In this document: piece after piece, positions 1 to 5,790 of the stretch
Position numbering within the stretch: the stretch's first letter is position 1
How the letters are laid out: every line of letters begins with the position of its first letter
Origin: Candidatus Bipolaricaulota bacterium
GTDB lineage: Bacteria; Bipolaricaulota; Bipolaricaulia; RBG-16-55-9; DRXL01
NCBI GenBank assembly: GCA_023512665.1
Contig: JAILZC010000002.1
Location: 1-15,570 of the forward strand
DNA length: 15,570 bases
Direction: 5' to 3'
Notes under the pieces: model-generated
What the model was told of the DNA's origin: nothing
Seen by the model: the letters and a program-made list of their open reading frames with translations, nothing else
Databases searched by the model: none
Program-made: the position numbers and the translations under genes

Positions 1-5
1 ATTCT

Positions 6-260
6 ATGGCGACCGTAAAGACTGCTATATCACTTGAAGATTCGCTTTTTGAGAAGGCAGAGGCGCTAGCAAAAAAGATGAAAGTCTCGCGCAGCCGGCT
101 CTTCGCGTTGGCGTTGGAGGAATTTCTCCGCCGCCATCAGAACCAACAATTGCTAGAGCAGCTCAATGCTGCTTATGACGACGCACCAGACCCTGAAGAA
201 GAGGCCCTGCTGCGCGCGGCACGGCACTCGCACCGACGCCTGGTGGACGACGAGTGGTGA
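6..260 (+). CDS. Ribbon-helix-helix antitoxin (MazE-like partner of MazF)
   Basis: An 84-residue protein expected to bind its own promoter as a dimer and to neutralise the MazF-type RNase encoded next. Residues 3-9 (TVKTAIS) look like the single DNA-contacting beta strand. Helices follow at about 11-24 and 29-44, with the SRSRLFALALEEFL signature of ribbon-helix-helix proteins. The acidic tail (57-84, rich in Asp and Glu, ending DDEW) is the part that would wrap around the toxin. The gene overlaps the toxin start by a few bases, so the two are probably translationally coupled. The ATG lies five bases from the window edge, so its Shine-Dalgarno and promoter cannot be seen. This is the RHH type of MazF partner, not the AbrB fold of E. 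coli MazE. Function is assigned from fold and neighbour. Confidence 0.85.
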   Translation: MATVKTAISLEDSLFEKAEALAKKMKVSRSRLFALALEEFLRRHQNQQLLEQLNAAYDDAPDPEEEALLRAARHSHRRLVDDEW

Positions 261-604
261 TCCGACAGGGCGACATCTATTGGGTTGATCTTGGTGCACC
301 CACAGGGTCTGCGCCAGGCTATCGCCATCCCTGCGTTGTCGTCCAAAACGATCTCTTTAACCGCAGCCGCATCAACACGGTCGTCGTCTGCGCCCTGACT
401 TCCAATCTCAAGCGCGCCAAAGCCCCAGGGAACGTCTTACTCGATCCAGGTGAAGCGAACTTGCCCAAGCGCAGTGTCGTCACCGTCTCGCAGATCTTAA
501 CCGTTGACAAGTCTCAACTTGGCGAGCGGATCGGAAGACTATCAGCCCAACGGGTGCGTCAGATCCTCGACGGGATACGCCTCGTCCTAGAGCCACGAGA
601 GTGA
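254..604 (+). CDS. mazF: MazF/PemK-family endoribonuclease toxin
   Basis: A 116-residue toxin that would cleave mRNA in a sequence-specific way when its antitoxin is lost. It opens with the family hallmark RQGDIYWVDLG (residues 4-14). GYRHPCVVVQND (22-33) holds the Arg24 that corresponds to the catalytic arginine of MazF, and ALTSN (47-51) holds the conserved Thr49. VVTVSQILTVDKSQLG (75-90) is the usual late strand and loop of the SH3-like barrel. Length matches the family. The start is GTG at 254 or GTG at 257, both overlapping the antitoxin end; the second would remove one residue. The gene ends five bases before the stop of the convergent DUF1028 gene. Confidence 0.92.
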   Translation: MVIRQGDIYWVDLGAPTGSAPGYRHPCVVVQNDLFNRSRINTVVVCALTSNLKRAKAPGNVLLDPGEANLPKRSVVTVSQILTVDKSQLGERIGRLSAQRVRQILDGIRLVLEPRE

Positions 605-608
605 GAAA

Positions 609-1478
609 CTACCGATCCTGAAGCTCGTATTTCTCCTCCAAGAAGCGCAGAACCCGCGCGTCCACGAACTGAGAGTCCTTCTGCAGGCGCATCTCCAAGT
701 TCTCTGTATTGTGAAAGTCTATGAGCGCCTGGCGCGTCGCCCCGTCCAGCCTGCCGTGGGGCTCCCCCTTGTAGTACCCCAAGGCTTTGAGCATCGTCTG
801 CACGCGCCGAAGCGTGGCCGCGCTGAGCTTCACCCTTCGCTCTGTAAGGCCAAAGTAGAGCTCATGCAGATCCAACAGCCGCGCCAGCTCCTCGATGGGC
901 TCCGCATGATCGTCTACTCTCAAATCAATCATTCTGTCTGTGAACTCCCCGTAGCCGCCCCTCTCTTTGACGACCACAAGGGCTGCCGACTGCTGGCCGC
1001 GCCGGTCGCCTCCCGCCCGCTGCCCCGTGCGCAGCGCTTCTAGAAGCTTCTTCCACAGCGGCCCGCGCGTCCCCTCGAACGCCTGAGCCATCGCCTCGAC
1101 GGTCTTGCGGCTCACTAAGATATTTCCCTGCACTGCAAAATTCTCCCCGACGATGTACCCCGCCCACGGATAGCACTTCTTGCCCGTAAACGCCGCCGCC
1201 CGCCCCTGAGCATCTACGATCCCAACTTGGCGATGCTCGCGCCCTTCATCAGTCTCTAAGAGCTTCTTCAGTGTCTCTTCCGCAGAGAAGCCCAGCTTTA
1301 ACATGGCCAAGCCGCGCGGGCCAAAGCTCGTATTTGCATAGGCTTGGGTGGCGATCGCGCCGACGTTCGCTTCCGCCCAGGGCACGACGGCTCCTACTGC
1401 TAAGAACTTCGACTGCACCGCCACGCCCCACTCCCCAGCTTTCACGTCGCACGCCACAATCGAGAATGTTGCCAGCAT
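609..1478 (-). CDS. DUF1028 (Ntn-hydrolase-like) protein with C-terminal peptidoglycan-binding-like domain
   Basis: A 289-residue protein. Residues 1-210 match the DUF1028 family: TFSIVACD near the N-terminus, WGVAVQSKFLAVGAVVPWAE, ATQAYANTSFGPRGL and the late VDDHAEPIEELARLLDLHELYF. DUF1028 proteins are predicted to have an N-terminal nucleophile hydrolase fold, but their substrate is not established. Residues 215-289 look like the small putative peptidoglycan-binding domain seen at the end of some family members (LRRVQTMLKALGYYKGEPHGRLDGATRQALIDFH). No signal peptide is visible, so a cell-wall role is not shown. The ATG at 1478 is preceded by GGGGGAGG at good spacing. The gene starts 20 bases after the rarA stop and is probably co-transcribed with it. 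Confidence 0.88.
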   Translation of the reverse strand: MLATFSIVACDVKAGEWGVAVQSKFLAVGAVVPWAEANVGAIATQAYANTSFGPRGLAMLKLGFSAEETLKKLLETDEGREHRQVGIVDAQGRAAAFTGKKCYPWAGYIVGENFAVQGNILVSRKTVEAMAQAFEGTRGPLWKKLLEALRTGQRAGGDRRGQQSAALVVVKERGGYGEFTDRMIDLRVDDHAEPIEELARLLDLHELYFGLTERRVKLSAATLRRVQTMLKALGYYKGEPHGRLDGATRQALIDFHNTENLEMRLQKDSQFVDARVLRFLEEKYELQDR

Positions 1479-1497
1479 AGACCTCCCCCACCATATT

Positions 1498-2832
1498 TTA
1501 TTCCGTGCTTTCCGTTCCCTTCCGTGCTCTCCGTGATTCGAACGCTTGGGCCCGCAGCTCCCTCCAGCGCTCCAGACGCTTCTTAATTTCGCTTTCGTAG
1601 CCCGCTTCTTTAGGATGATAGAATCTCTTGCCCTGCAGACTCTGGGGGAGACACTCCATCGGCGCGACCCCTTGGGGGAGGCTGTGCGCGTACTGATAGC
1701 CCTCCCCGTAGCCGACTTCTCGCATCAGTTCTGTAACGGGGTTTCTCAGATGAAGCGGCACGGGCTCGTTGCGCGTCGTCTCCACCGCTTCGCGGACTTG
1801 GCCAAACGCTTTGTAGACAGAGTTGCTCTTGGGCGCGGTTGCGAGATAGATCACAGCTTCGGCGAGCGCCAGCTCCCCCTCCGGCGAGCCCAAGAAATCA
1901 TACGCGTCCTTTGCGGCAACAGCGACAGAGAGAGCTTGCGGATCGGCCAGCCCAATGTCTTCGACGGCCATGCGTATTAATCTTCTTGCGATATAGAGCG
2001 GGTCTTCGCCCCCAGCGAGCATCCGCGCCAACCAATAGAGCGCCGCGTCAGGGTCAGAGTTTCTTACGCTCTTGTGCAGCGCACTGATCAGATTATAGTG
2101 CTCTTCTCCGGCCTTGTCGTAGAGGGGGAGCTTGCGCTGGGCTATCTCTTGGACGGTCTTTACGTCAATGAGATCTTTCGTCGTCTCGGCGGCAAGCTCC
2201 AAGAGATTGAGGGACCGTCGGGCGTCGCCGTCACAATACTGAGCGATAAACTCTTCAGCCTCGGGGGTCATCGTGAGATTGCGCGCACCAAGGCCGCGCT
2301 CGCGGTCCGCTAAAGCGCGTCTGAGAATCTTTTTTATATGCTCTAGGCTGAGGGGCTGCAGTACAAAAACCTGCGAGCGCGACAGCAAGGGCGCGATGAC
2401 CTCAAACGACGGATTTTCCGTCGTCGCTCCGATTAAGATGATCGAGCCCTCTTCCACGTAGGGCAGAAAGACGGCTTGCTGCGCTTTGTTGAAGCGATGG
2501 AGCTCATCCACGAAGATCACGTCGCGGGTTCTATAACTGAAGAATTTTCTCTTGGAGCGATCCATCGCGCCTTGGATCTCTTTGATCGAGGAGCGCGTGG
2601 CGCTGAAGGCTACAAAGTCTGCGCCGCACGAGCGGGCGATGATCCAGCCCAACGTCGTCTTCCCTGTCCCCGGCGGCCCCCATAAGACTAACGAGCGAAT
2701 TTCGTTCTGCTCGATCATCTTTCGGAGGGGCTTGCCTGGGCCGACTAAGTCTTCTTGGCCCACGAACTCTTCTAAGCTCTGGGGGCGCATCCGTTCAGCA
2801 AGGGGCGGGCGCTTGGCGCCGGGCTTCATCAT
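1498..2832 (-). CDS. rarA: Replication-associated recombination protein A, AAA+ ATPase
   Basis: A 444-residue AAA+ ATPase of the RarA/MgsA/Mgs1 family, clamp-loader-like proteins that act at stalled replication forks. GPPGTGKT at 52-59 is Walker A, IFVDE at 106-110 is Walker B, IGATTENP at 134-141 is sensor 1, and LLSR at 149-152 is the arginine-finger region. The C-terminal part (DPDAALYWLARMLAGGEDP, RRLIRMAVEDIGLADP) is the conserved RarA tetramerisation region. Length equals the family norm. Two ATGs start the gene (2832, 2829). No Shine-Dalgarno precedes them; instead a promoter-like sequence places transcription start close to the ATG. The last roughly ten codons (ARKGTESTE) are encoded by a dispersed CACGGAA-type repeat, so the C-terminal tail was probably replaced or extended by repeat insertion. 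Confidence 0.96.
   Translation of the reverse strand: MMKPGAKRPPLAERMRPQSLEEFVGQEDLVGPGKPLRKMIEQNEIRSLVLWGPPGTGKTTLGWIIARSCGADFVAFSATRSSIKEIQGAMDRSKRKFFSYRTRDVIFVDELHRFNKAQQAVFLPYVEEGSIILIGATTENPSFEVIAPLLSRSQVFVLQPLSLEHIKKILRRALADRERGLGARNLTMTPEAEEFIAQYCDGDARRSLNLLELAAETTKDLIDVKTVQEIAQRKLPLYDKAGEEHYNLISALHKSVRNSDPDAALYWLARMLAGGEDPLYIARRLIRMAVEDIGLADPQALSVAVAAKDAYDFLGSPEGELALAEAVIYLATAPKSNSVYKAFGQVREAVETTRNEPVPLHLRNPVTELMREVGYGEGYQYAHSLPQGVAPMECLPQSLQGKRFYHPKEAGYESEIKKRLERWRELRAQAFESRRARKGTESTE
1501..1541 (-). repeat. Dispersed CACGGAAGGCACGGAA-type repeat, copy 1
   Basis: Read on the minus strand this stretch is GAATCACGGAGAGCACGGAA followed by further CGGAA units. The same 19-20-base core occurs at 4536-4577 and 5791-5880. 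This copy lies inside the 3' end of rarA and supplies its last codons. Confidence 0.75.
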
Positions 2833-2838
2833 ACAGAT

Positions 2839-2867
2839 ATTCTAAGCTGGCGTTAAGCTGTGGGCAA
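2839..2867 (-). promoter_or_regulatory. Putative rarA promoter, possibly giving a leaderless mRNA
   Basis: On the minus strand TTGCCC (2867-2862) is followed after 17 bases by TAGAAT (2844-2839). Only six bases separate the -10 box from the first rarA ATG at 2832, so the expected transcription start falls on or next to the start codon. No Shine-Dalgarno is present there. Confidence 0.45.
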
Positions 2868-2878
2868 GTGGCTTACTT

Positions 2879-2961
2879 CCCCCTCACCCCTTTCTCCCCT
2901 CGCCCTCAGACCTCTCCCCCACCCCCTCCCCCTTTGGGGTCTTAGGGACGGGGGGTGAGGG
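2879..2961. repeat. GC-rich dispersed inverted repeat, CCCTCACCCC...GGGGTGAGGG family
   Basis: CCCCCTCACCCC at the left end and GGGGGGTGAGGG at the right end are complementary and enclose pyrimidine-rich DNA. A second copy with nearly identical arms lies at 9951-10008. This copy sits between the divergent rarA and Crp-type genes. It is probably a genome-wide intergenic repeat rather than a gene-specific element. Confidence 0.65.
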
Positions 2962-3025
2962 TACAGGTGTCAAGCCCCCTCCCTGGCCCAAGATGCGCGA
3001 TCTTTCCGCGCATTCGCAAGGCAAA

Positions 3026-3056
3026 CTGTCAGAATGCGAACGCAGATGACTATAAT
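3026..3056 (+). promoter_or_regulatory. Putative promoter of the Crp/Fnr-type gene
   Basis: A perfect -10 hexamer, TATAAT, lies at 3051-3056. The best upstream candidate is CTGTCA at 3026-3031, 19 bases away, so the -35 box is weak. A GGGGAGGG Shine-Dalgarno follows at 3073-3080. Confidence 0.5.
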
Positions 3057-3086
3057 GAACTTACCCCAAAGCGGGGAGGGATGGGC

Positions 3087-3383
3087 ATGGAGCATCCGCC
3101 AGCCCTAGTGTGCCAGAGGGGTTGCTTGCTGGAGGGGGTAGCATCGCAGAAGCTCCCGCCATGTCGAGAGTATCAGCGTGGGGAGCAGATCGCTCCAAGA
3201 GAGGGCGTTTTTGTGATCTGTCGTGGGCCGCTGGGGTGCGTGTGGGGGCCTGAGCCGGAGAGGAGCTGTCTCGAGATACTTGGGCCAGGGGATATATGGG
3301 AGAGTTGGGAGTGCGCAGCGAGGGAGTGCCAGGCGTGGGCCTTGGGAAAAGTTCTGGGGCACTGGGTCAAGCGAGCGCAGTGA
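3087..3383 (+). CDS. Crp/Fnr-type regulator, N-terminal sensor half (ends at in-frame TGA)
   Basis: A 98-residue product that looks like the effector-binding half of a Crp/Fnr-family transcription factor. YQRGEQI (29-35), EGVFVICRGPLGCV (39-52) and LEILGPGDIWE (62-72) follow the order of the cNMP-binding beta roll, though it is shortened and divergent. It is unusually cysteine-rich: Cys9, 13, 26, 45, 51, 61, 76 and 81, with a C-x3-C pair near the N-terminus. This hints at metal, Fe-S or redox sensing, which remains inference. Either of two ATGs (3081, 3087) could start it; 3087 has the better spacing to GGGGAGGG. The reading frame stays open past the TGA at 3381-3383 and runs straight into the DNA-binding half, so the two are one interrupted gene. 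It could be a fresh pseudogene or a genuinely split regulator. Confidence 0.6.
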   Translation: MEHPPALVCQRGCLLEGVASQKLPPCREYQRGEQIAPREGVFVICRGPLGCVWGPEPERSCLEILGPGDIWESWECAARECQAWALGKVLGHWVKRAQ

Positions 3384-3422
3384 CTGGAGCTGCTGCGCAA
3401 CCCCATCGTCGAGGAGCGCTTT

Positions 3423-3770
3423 GTGAGCCATGAGCGTCAGCGTTCGCGGAGGCTGCACGAGTGGCATCTCGTCTTGGCGCGGGGGAGTGTGCGGGCGCGG
3501 CTGGCGTGGCAACTGATAGACCTGGCGCAGCGCTTTGGGGAGCGCGAGGAGCGGACCCAAGAGGTCTTCGTTCCCATCTGTCTGACGCAGGAGCAGCAGG
3601 CCCAGCTGATCGGGGCGACGCGGGCGCGGCTATGGGAGGCGTTGCGGGAGTTCGAGCGCAAGAGGTGGCTGGTCTGCGGCCCCGAGGGTTTTTGGGTCCG
3701 TGATGAGGGGGCCTTGCGGCGGCAAAGCTTCGAAGGGTTGCAGCATTTACCTCAAAATGTTCCCTTTTAG
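3423..3770 (+). CDS. Crp/Fnr-type regulator, C-terminal winged-helix half
   Basis: A 115-residue product with the Crp/Fnr DNA-binding region. VRARLAWQLIDLAQRFG (23-39) is the typical helix after the dimerisation helix. LTQEQQAQLIGATRARLWEALREFE (54-78) is the helix-turn-helix, and RKRWLVCGPEGFWV is the wing. It lies in the same frame as the sensor half; only one TGA separates them, with the intervening codons (LELLRNPIVEERF) reading as normal protein and fitting the dimerisation helix. GTG at 3423 has GAGGAG (3411-3416) six bases upstream, so independent re-initiation is plausible. The last codon overlaps the first of three 18-bp direct repeats. The likely target is the neighbouring sorting locus, which is inference from position. 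Confidence 0.8.
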   Translation: MSHERQRSRRLHEWHLVLARGSVRARLAWQLIDLAQRFGEREERTQEVFVPICLTQEQQAQLIGATRARLWEALREFERKRWLVCGPEGFWVRDEGALRRQSFEGLQHLPQNVPF

Positions 3771-3813
3771 ACATTTGCTCTATTTTAGACATTTGTTCCG
3801 AATTAGACTTATT
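3765..3813 (+). repeat. Three direct repeats with exact 18-bp period (candidate operator array)
   Basis: TTTTAGACATTTG occurs at 3765-3777 and again at 3783-3795. A degenerate third copy, AATTAGACTTATT, is at 3801-3813. The invariant TTAGAC cores start at 3767, 3785 and 3803. The array spans the stop codon of the regulator gene and ends 17 bases before a TATAAT box, covering the -35 position. This arrangement suits a multi-site activator or repressor. Confidence 0.75.
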
Positions 3814-3830
3814 TTTTGTTGTGGAGGGCT

Positions 3831-3836
3831 TATAAT
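3831..3836 (+). promoter_or_regulatory. -10 box of the first sorting-substrate gene
   Basis: A perfect TATAAT without a good -35 hexamer at the usual distance. The -35 position is occupied by the third 18-bp direct repeat, so the promoter may depend on an activator. Transcription from here would give a leader of about 100 bases before the GTG at 3945. Confidence 0.6.
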
Positions 3837-3863
3837 AGAGCCAACCGAGAGAGGAGGTGGTTG

Positions 3864-3928
3864 CTGGGAGTTCCCAGAGTGTTGTAGAGGCTAAGCTTCA
3901 AAACCCAAAGCATTCTCTCGCGAGAGAA
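3864..3928 (+). promoter_or_regulatory. Structured 5' leader: short hairpin and 16-bp perfect palindrome
   Basis: CTGGGAGTTCCCAG (3864-3877) forms a five- or six-pair hairpin. TTCTCTCGCGAGAGAA (3913-3928) is a perfect 16-bp palindrome that abuts the Shine-Dalgarno (AAAAGGAGG). It could be a protein-binding site or an RNA hairpin that limits ribosome access. No known riboswitch consensus is recognised. Confidence 0.4.
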
Positions 3929-3944
3929 AAGGAGGTAGGTTCAC

Positions 3945-4460
3945 GTGCGCACGATCAAACTCTTAGCGATCATCGGGTTGGCGGTGGCACTGGTGGGCGC
4001 GTTGATAACCCCAGCATTCGCAGCGGACAAAAAAGTAGTAGAGATTGTGAACAGGACAGGAAGAGACGTTTCTACTTTGACTATCACGTTTGCAGGCACC
4101 GGCGGGAATCTCACGGTTACCGATGTAAAAGCGACAACCTGCCCTGCTCAACCTGCTCCAACTGTAACTGTCCAAGCGAATACAGCAACTATCCAGTGGC
4201 CTACTAACTGTGTTGCTAATAACGCAACTGTATCTTTTATAGCCGAGACAATACACGGTCCTCTGGCTTTTGCAGGAGGTAACTGGCAGACCACTCCACC
4301 TGGACCACAGCCTCTCCCGGTCCAGGCTGCAGATGTGACAATGAGGAGTGTCCCTACCCTAACCGAGTGGGGCTTGATCGCGCTGGCGGTGCTCTTGGCC
4401 GGCGGCATGGGGTATATGATCTATCGCCGCCGCCCGGCCCTGCGCCCCGCCGCGCCCTAA
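3945..4460 (+). CDS. IPTL-CTERM (VPTLTEWG) exosortase substrate 1, secreted protein
   Basis: A 171-residue exported protein. Residues 1-26 are a signal peptide (MRTIKLL, hydrophobic core, AFA|ADKK cleavage). Residues 27-130 form a beta-rich, Thr/Val/Asn-rich domain with two cysteines, Cys66 (TTCPA) and Cys89 (TNCVA). The C-terminus is a tripartite sorting signal: VPTLTEWG at 136-143, a transmembrane helix about 144-160, then RRR at 161-163. This matches the IPTL-CTERM signal recognised by exosortase H, encoded downstream. The GTG start at 3945 has AAAAGGAGG nine bases upstream. The second substrate gene has the same architecture and the same Cys pair, so the two are paralogues. The mature region is less GC-rich than its flanks. 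Role at the surface is unknown. Confidence 0.88.
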   Translation: MRTIKLLAIIGLAVALVGALITPAFAADKKVVEIVNRTGRDVSTLTITFAGTGGNLTVTDVKATTCPAQPAPTVTVQANTATIQWPTNCVANNATVSFIAETIHGPLAFAGGNWQTTPPGPQPLPVQAADVTMRSVPTLTEWGLIALAVLLAGGMGYMIYRRRPALRPAAP

Positions 4461-4490
4461 CCGGATCGGCATAAGCCAGTCAGGCTCGAT

Positions 4491-4521
4491 GGCCCCCGCC
4501 CGCGGGCACCGGGCGGGGGCC
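4491..4521 (+). terminator. Strong GC hairpin after substrate gene 1
   Basis: GGCCCCCGCCCG (4491-4502) pairs perfectly with CGGGCGGGGGCC (4510-4521) around a seven-base loop. The following TTCCTCTGC is only moderately T-rich, so it is a probable but not ideal intrinsic terminator. Confidence 0.7.
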
Positions 4522-4535
4522 TTCCTCTGCATCTG

Positions 4536-4577
4536 AATCACGGAAGGCACGGAAGGACCCACGGGAAGCACGGAAGA
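4536..4577 (+). repeat. Dispersed CACGGAAGGCACGGAA-type repeat, copy 2
   Basis: GAATCACGGAAGGCACGGAA followed by further CACGGAA units. It matches the copies at 1501-1541 and 5791-5880 and lies between substrate gene 1 and the convergent hicA gene. Confidence 0.75.
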
Positions 4578-4603
4578 CGGCTTCAGTGAAAGCGACTATG
4601 CGC

Positions 4604-4834
4604 TCAGGGATCACGACGCAGCCGAAAGTACTCCTCGCGCGTCATGCTCACGGTGCGCATGTTCGTGCGGATGATCGTCACGGGGATCTCATCGTACCTA
4701 GGAATGATCACGGGGCGACGCGCCTTGGGGTGATCGTAAACCAGATGAGCCCCGCGTTGGCGCACAAAGACGCAGCCGTACTTCTCGAAGATCCGCACTT
4801 GGGTCTGCCAGTCGGTGGGCGTGAGCTTGGGCAT
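4604..4834 (-). CDS. hicA: HicA-type mRNA interferase toxin
   Basis: A 76-residue dsRBD-like toxin. EKYGCVFVRQRGAHLVYDHP (17-36) carries the family's G-x-H motif with the catalytic His30. It is followed by PVIIPRYDEIPVTIIRTNMR (41-60) and the usual closing SMTREEYF. HicA proteins cleave mRNA and are held inactive by HicB. The ATG overlaps the hicB stop as TGATG, so translation is coupled. The gene order here is antitoxin first. It lies convergent to sorting-substrate gene 1. Confidence 0.88.
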   Translation of the reverse strand: MPKLTPTDWQTQVRIFEKYGCVFVRQRGAHLVYDHPKARRPVIIPRYDEIPVTIIRTNMRTVSMTREEYFRLRRDP

Positions 4835-5103
4835 CAGCGTGAAGCTGGCAGGGGCAGCTCAAGGCGCCCAATGAAATACTCCGGGCGCTCCAGGGTCTCT
4901 CCCTGGGCGACAAGGCCAGCCTCCTCGAGCAATCCTTGGAGGGTGCCCTTCTTCGCGGTCTCTTCCAAAAAGATCTCGAAGGCTTCGTGGAGGTTTCGCC
5001 AAGCCTCTTCGACGGTGCGCCCGCAGGAGGCGAGATCCAGTTCGCGGCAGTATGCCGTGTACATCTGGCCTTCGCGCCAGACCTCGCCGGTGAGGCGCAG
5101 CAT
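4834..5103 (-). CDS. hicB: HicB-family antitoxin
   Basis: An 89-residue partial RNase H-like antitoxin. LTGEVWREGQMYTAYCRELDLASCGRT (4-30) is the HicB core strand pair, and VEEAWRNLHEAFEIFLEE (31-48) is the following helix. No separate DNA-binding domain is evident in the short tail. It is encoded directly upstream of hicA with a one-base overlap. An in-frame ATG at 5139 has a better Shine-Dalgarno (GGTGATC) and would add 12 residues (MRHVVKRSRSPK); the start is therefore uncertain, and 5103 is chosen because the family fold begins there. The pair sits between two paralogous exosortase substrates, in opposite orientation to them. Confidence 0.85.
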   Translation of the reverse strand: MLRLTGEVWREGQMYTAYCRELDLASCGRTVEEAWRNLHEAFEIFLEETAKKGTLQGLLEEAGLVAQGETLERPEYFIGRLELPLPASR

Positions 5104-5273
5104 CTTAGGAGAACGTGAGCGTTTCACGACATGGCGCATAGAGATCACCACCGAGATAGTACGCCCTGGGCGGGCATCCTGCAAGGGAGGTGAGAGCCGA
5201 CGCAGCCCATAAAGCAGCCGGAGACGCCCAAAGCGCATACACACTCAAATCTTCACAAAAGGAGGGAAGGAAG

Positions 5274-5783
5274 ATGCGCGGGATCAAAGTCTTAGCGATC
5301 ATGGGGTTGGCAGTGGCGCTGGGAGCAGTGCTGGTATTAGCACAAGCTACCCGTTATCTCTTACAGATTACCAATCCAGGTCCAAGTCCAGCTCAGATGC
5401 TAACGATAACACTTCGTGCTACTGATCCTAAATTTCAGGTGATCACAGCATCAGTGATAGCTCAGCCGCAAACATGTCCGGAACCTCAGGTAAATATAGA
5501 AGGTAAAGCGATAGTACACATAAGGTGGAGCAGGCTGTGTGTAGGAGCAAGAGCTGAGGGTACTGTTAGGGTTCAAGTCATGACAAGCTTTCCCGCAACT
5601 CATGATATTTTGGCCGTTTGGACCGGCGAAAAAGATTCATGGAGAGGCGAAGTTACAATTCTAGAATTCAGTAGTGTTCCCACCCTAACCGAGTGGGGCT
5701 TGATCGTGTTGGGACTCCTGCTGGCGGGCTCGCTGGCGTTTATGATCCGAAGGCGCTTGGCACCCAGGCCCGCAGGAGCGTGA
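5274..5783 (+). CDS. IPTL-CTERM (VPTLTEWG) exosortase substrate 2, secreted protein
   Basis: A 169-residue exported protein, paralogue of the gene at 3945. It has a signal peptide (MRGIKVLAIMGLAVALGAVL, cleavage probably after ALA-Q or nearby), a beta-rich domain about 27-130 with Cys68 (QTCPE) and Cys89 (RLCVG), then VPTLTEWG at 135-142, a transmembrane helix about 143-158 and RRR at 159-161. The signal peptide and sorting-signal segments are nearly identical to those of the other substrate, whereas the middle is strongly diverged but keeps the two-cysteine spacing. The ATG at 5274 is preceded by AAAAGGAGG ten bases away. It lies upstream of the exosortase gene, separated by a long inverted repeat. 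Biological role is unknown. Confidence 0.87.
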   Translation: MRGIKVLAIMGLAVALGAVLVLAQATRYLLQITNPGPSPAQMLTITLRATDPKFQVITASVIAQPQTCPEPQVNIEGKAIVHIRWSRLCVGARAEGTVRVQVMTSFPATHDILAVWTGEKDSWRGEVTILEFSSVPTLTEWGLIVLGLLLAGSLAFMIRRRLAPRPAGA

Positions 5784-5790
5784 GAACCTT

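Noticed and set aside
2955..3086. Upstream GTG extension of the Crp-type gene (42 to 44 extra residues), and a possible tRNA T-arm near 2960
   Set aside because: The extension runs through the GC-rich repeat and the TATAAT promoter box and has no family similarity. No acceptor or anticodon stems for a tRNA could be drawn.
3381..3425. TGA read as selenocysteine
   Set aside because: No convincing SECIS-like hairpin with a loop at the right distance could be drawn after the TGA, and no homologue with Sec at this position is known to me. Kept only as an alternative within the split-regulator finding.
3765..3813. CRISPR array
   Set aside because: The period is 18 bases with almost no spacer and only three units, next to a promoter; it fits an operator array.
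3864..3944. Known riboswitch in the leader, such as a cyclic-di-GMP element
   Set aside because: Stem-loops are present, but no conserved aptamer sequence could be recognised.
3857..4207. Open frame overlapping the leader and first substrate gene
   Set aside because: Its composition is low in hydrophobic residues, and it is out of frame with a well-supported signal-peptide protein.
4586..5212. Long plus-strand frame opposite hicBA
   Set aside because: The minus strand encodes two proteins with clear HicA and HicB motifs and a coupled TGATG overlap; the plus frame has no recognisable features.
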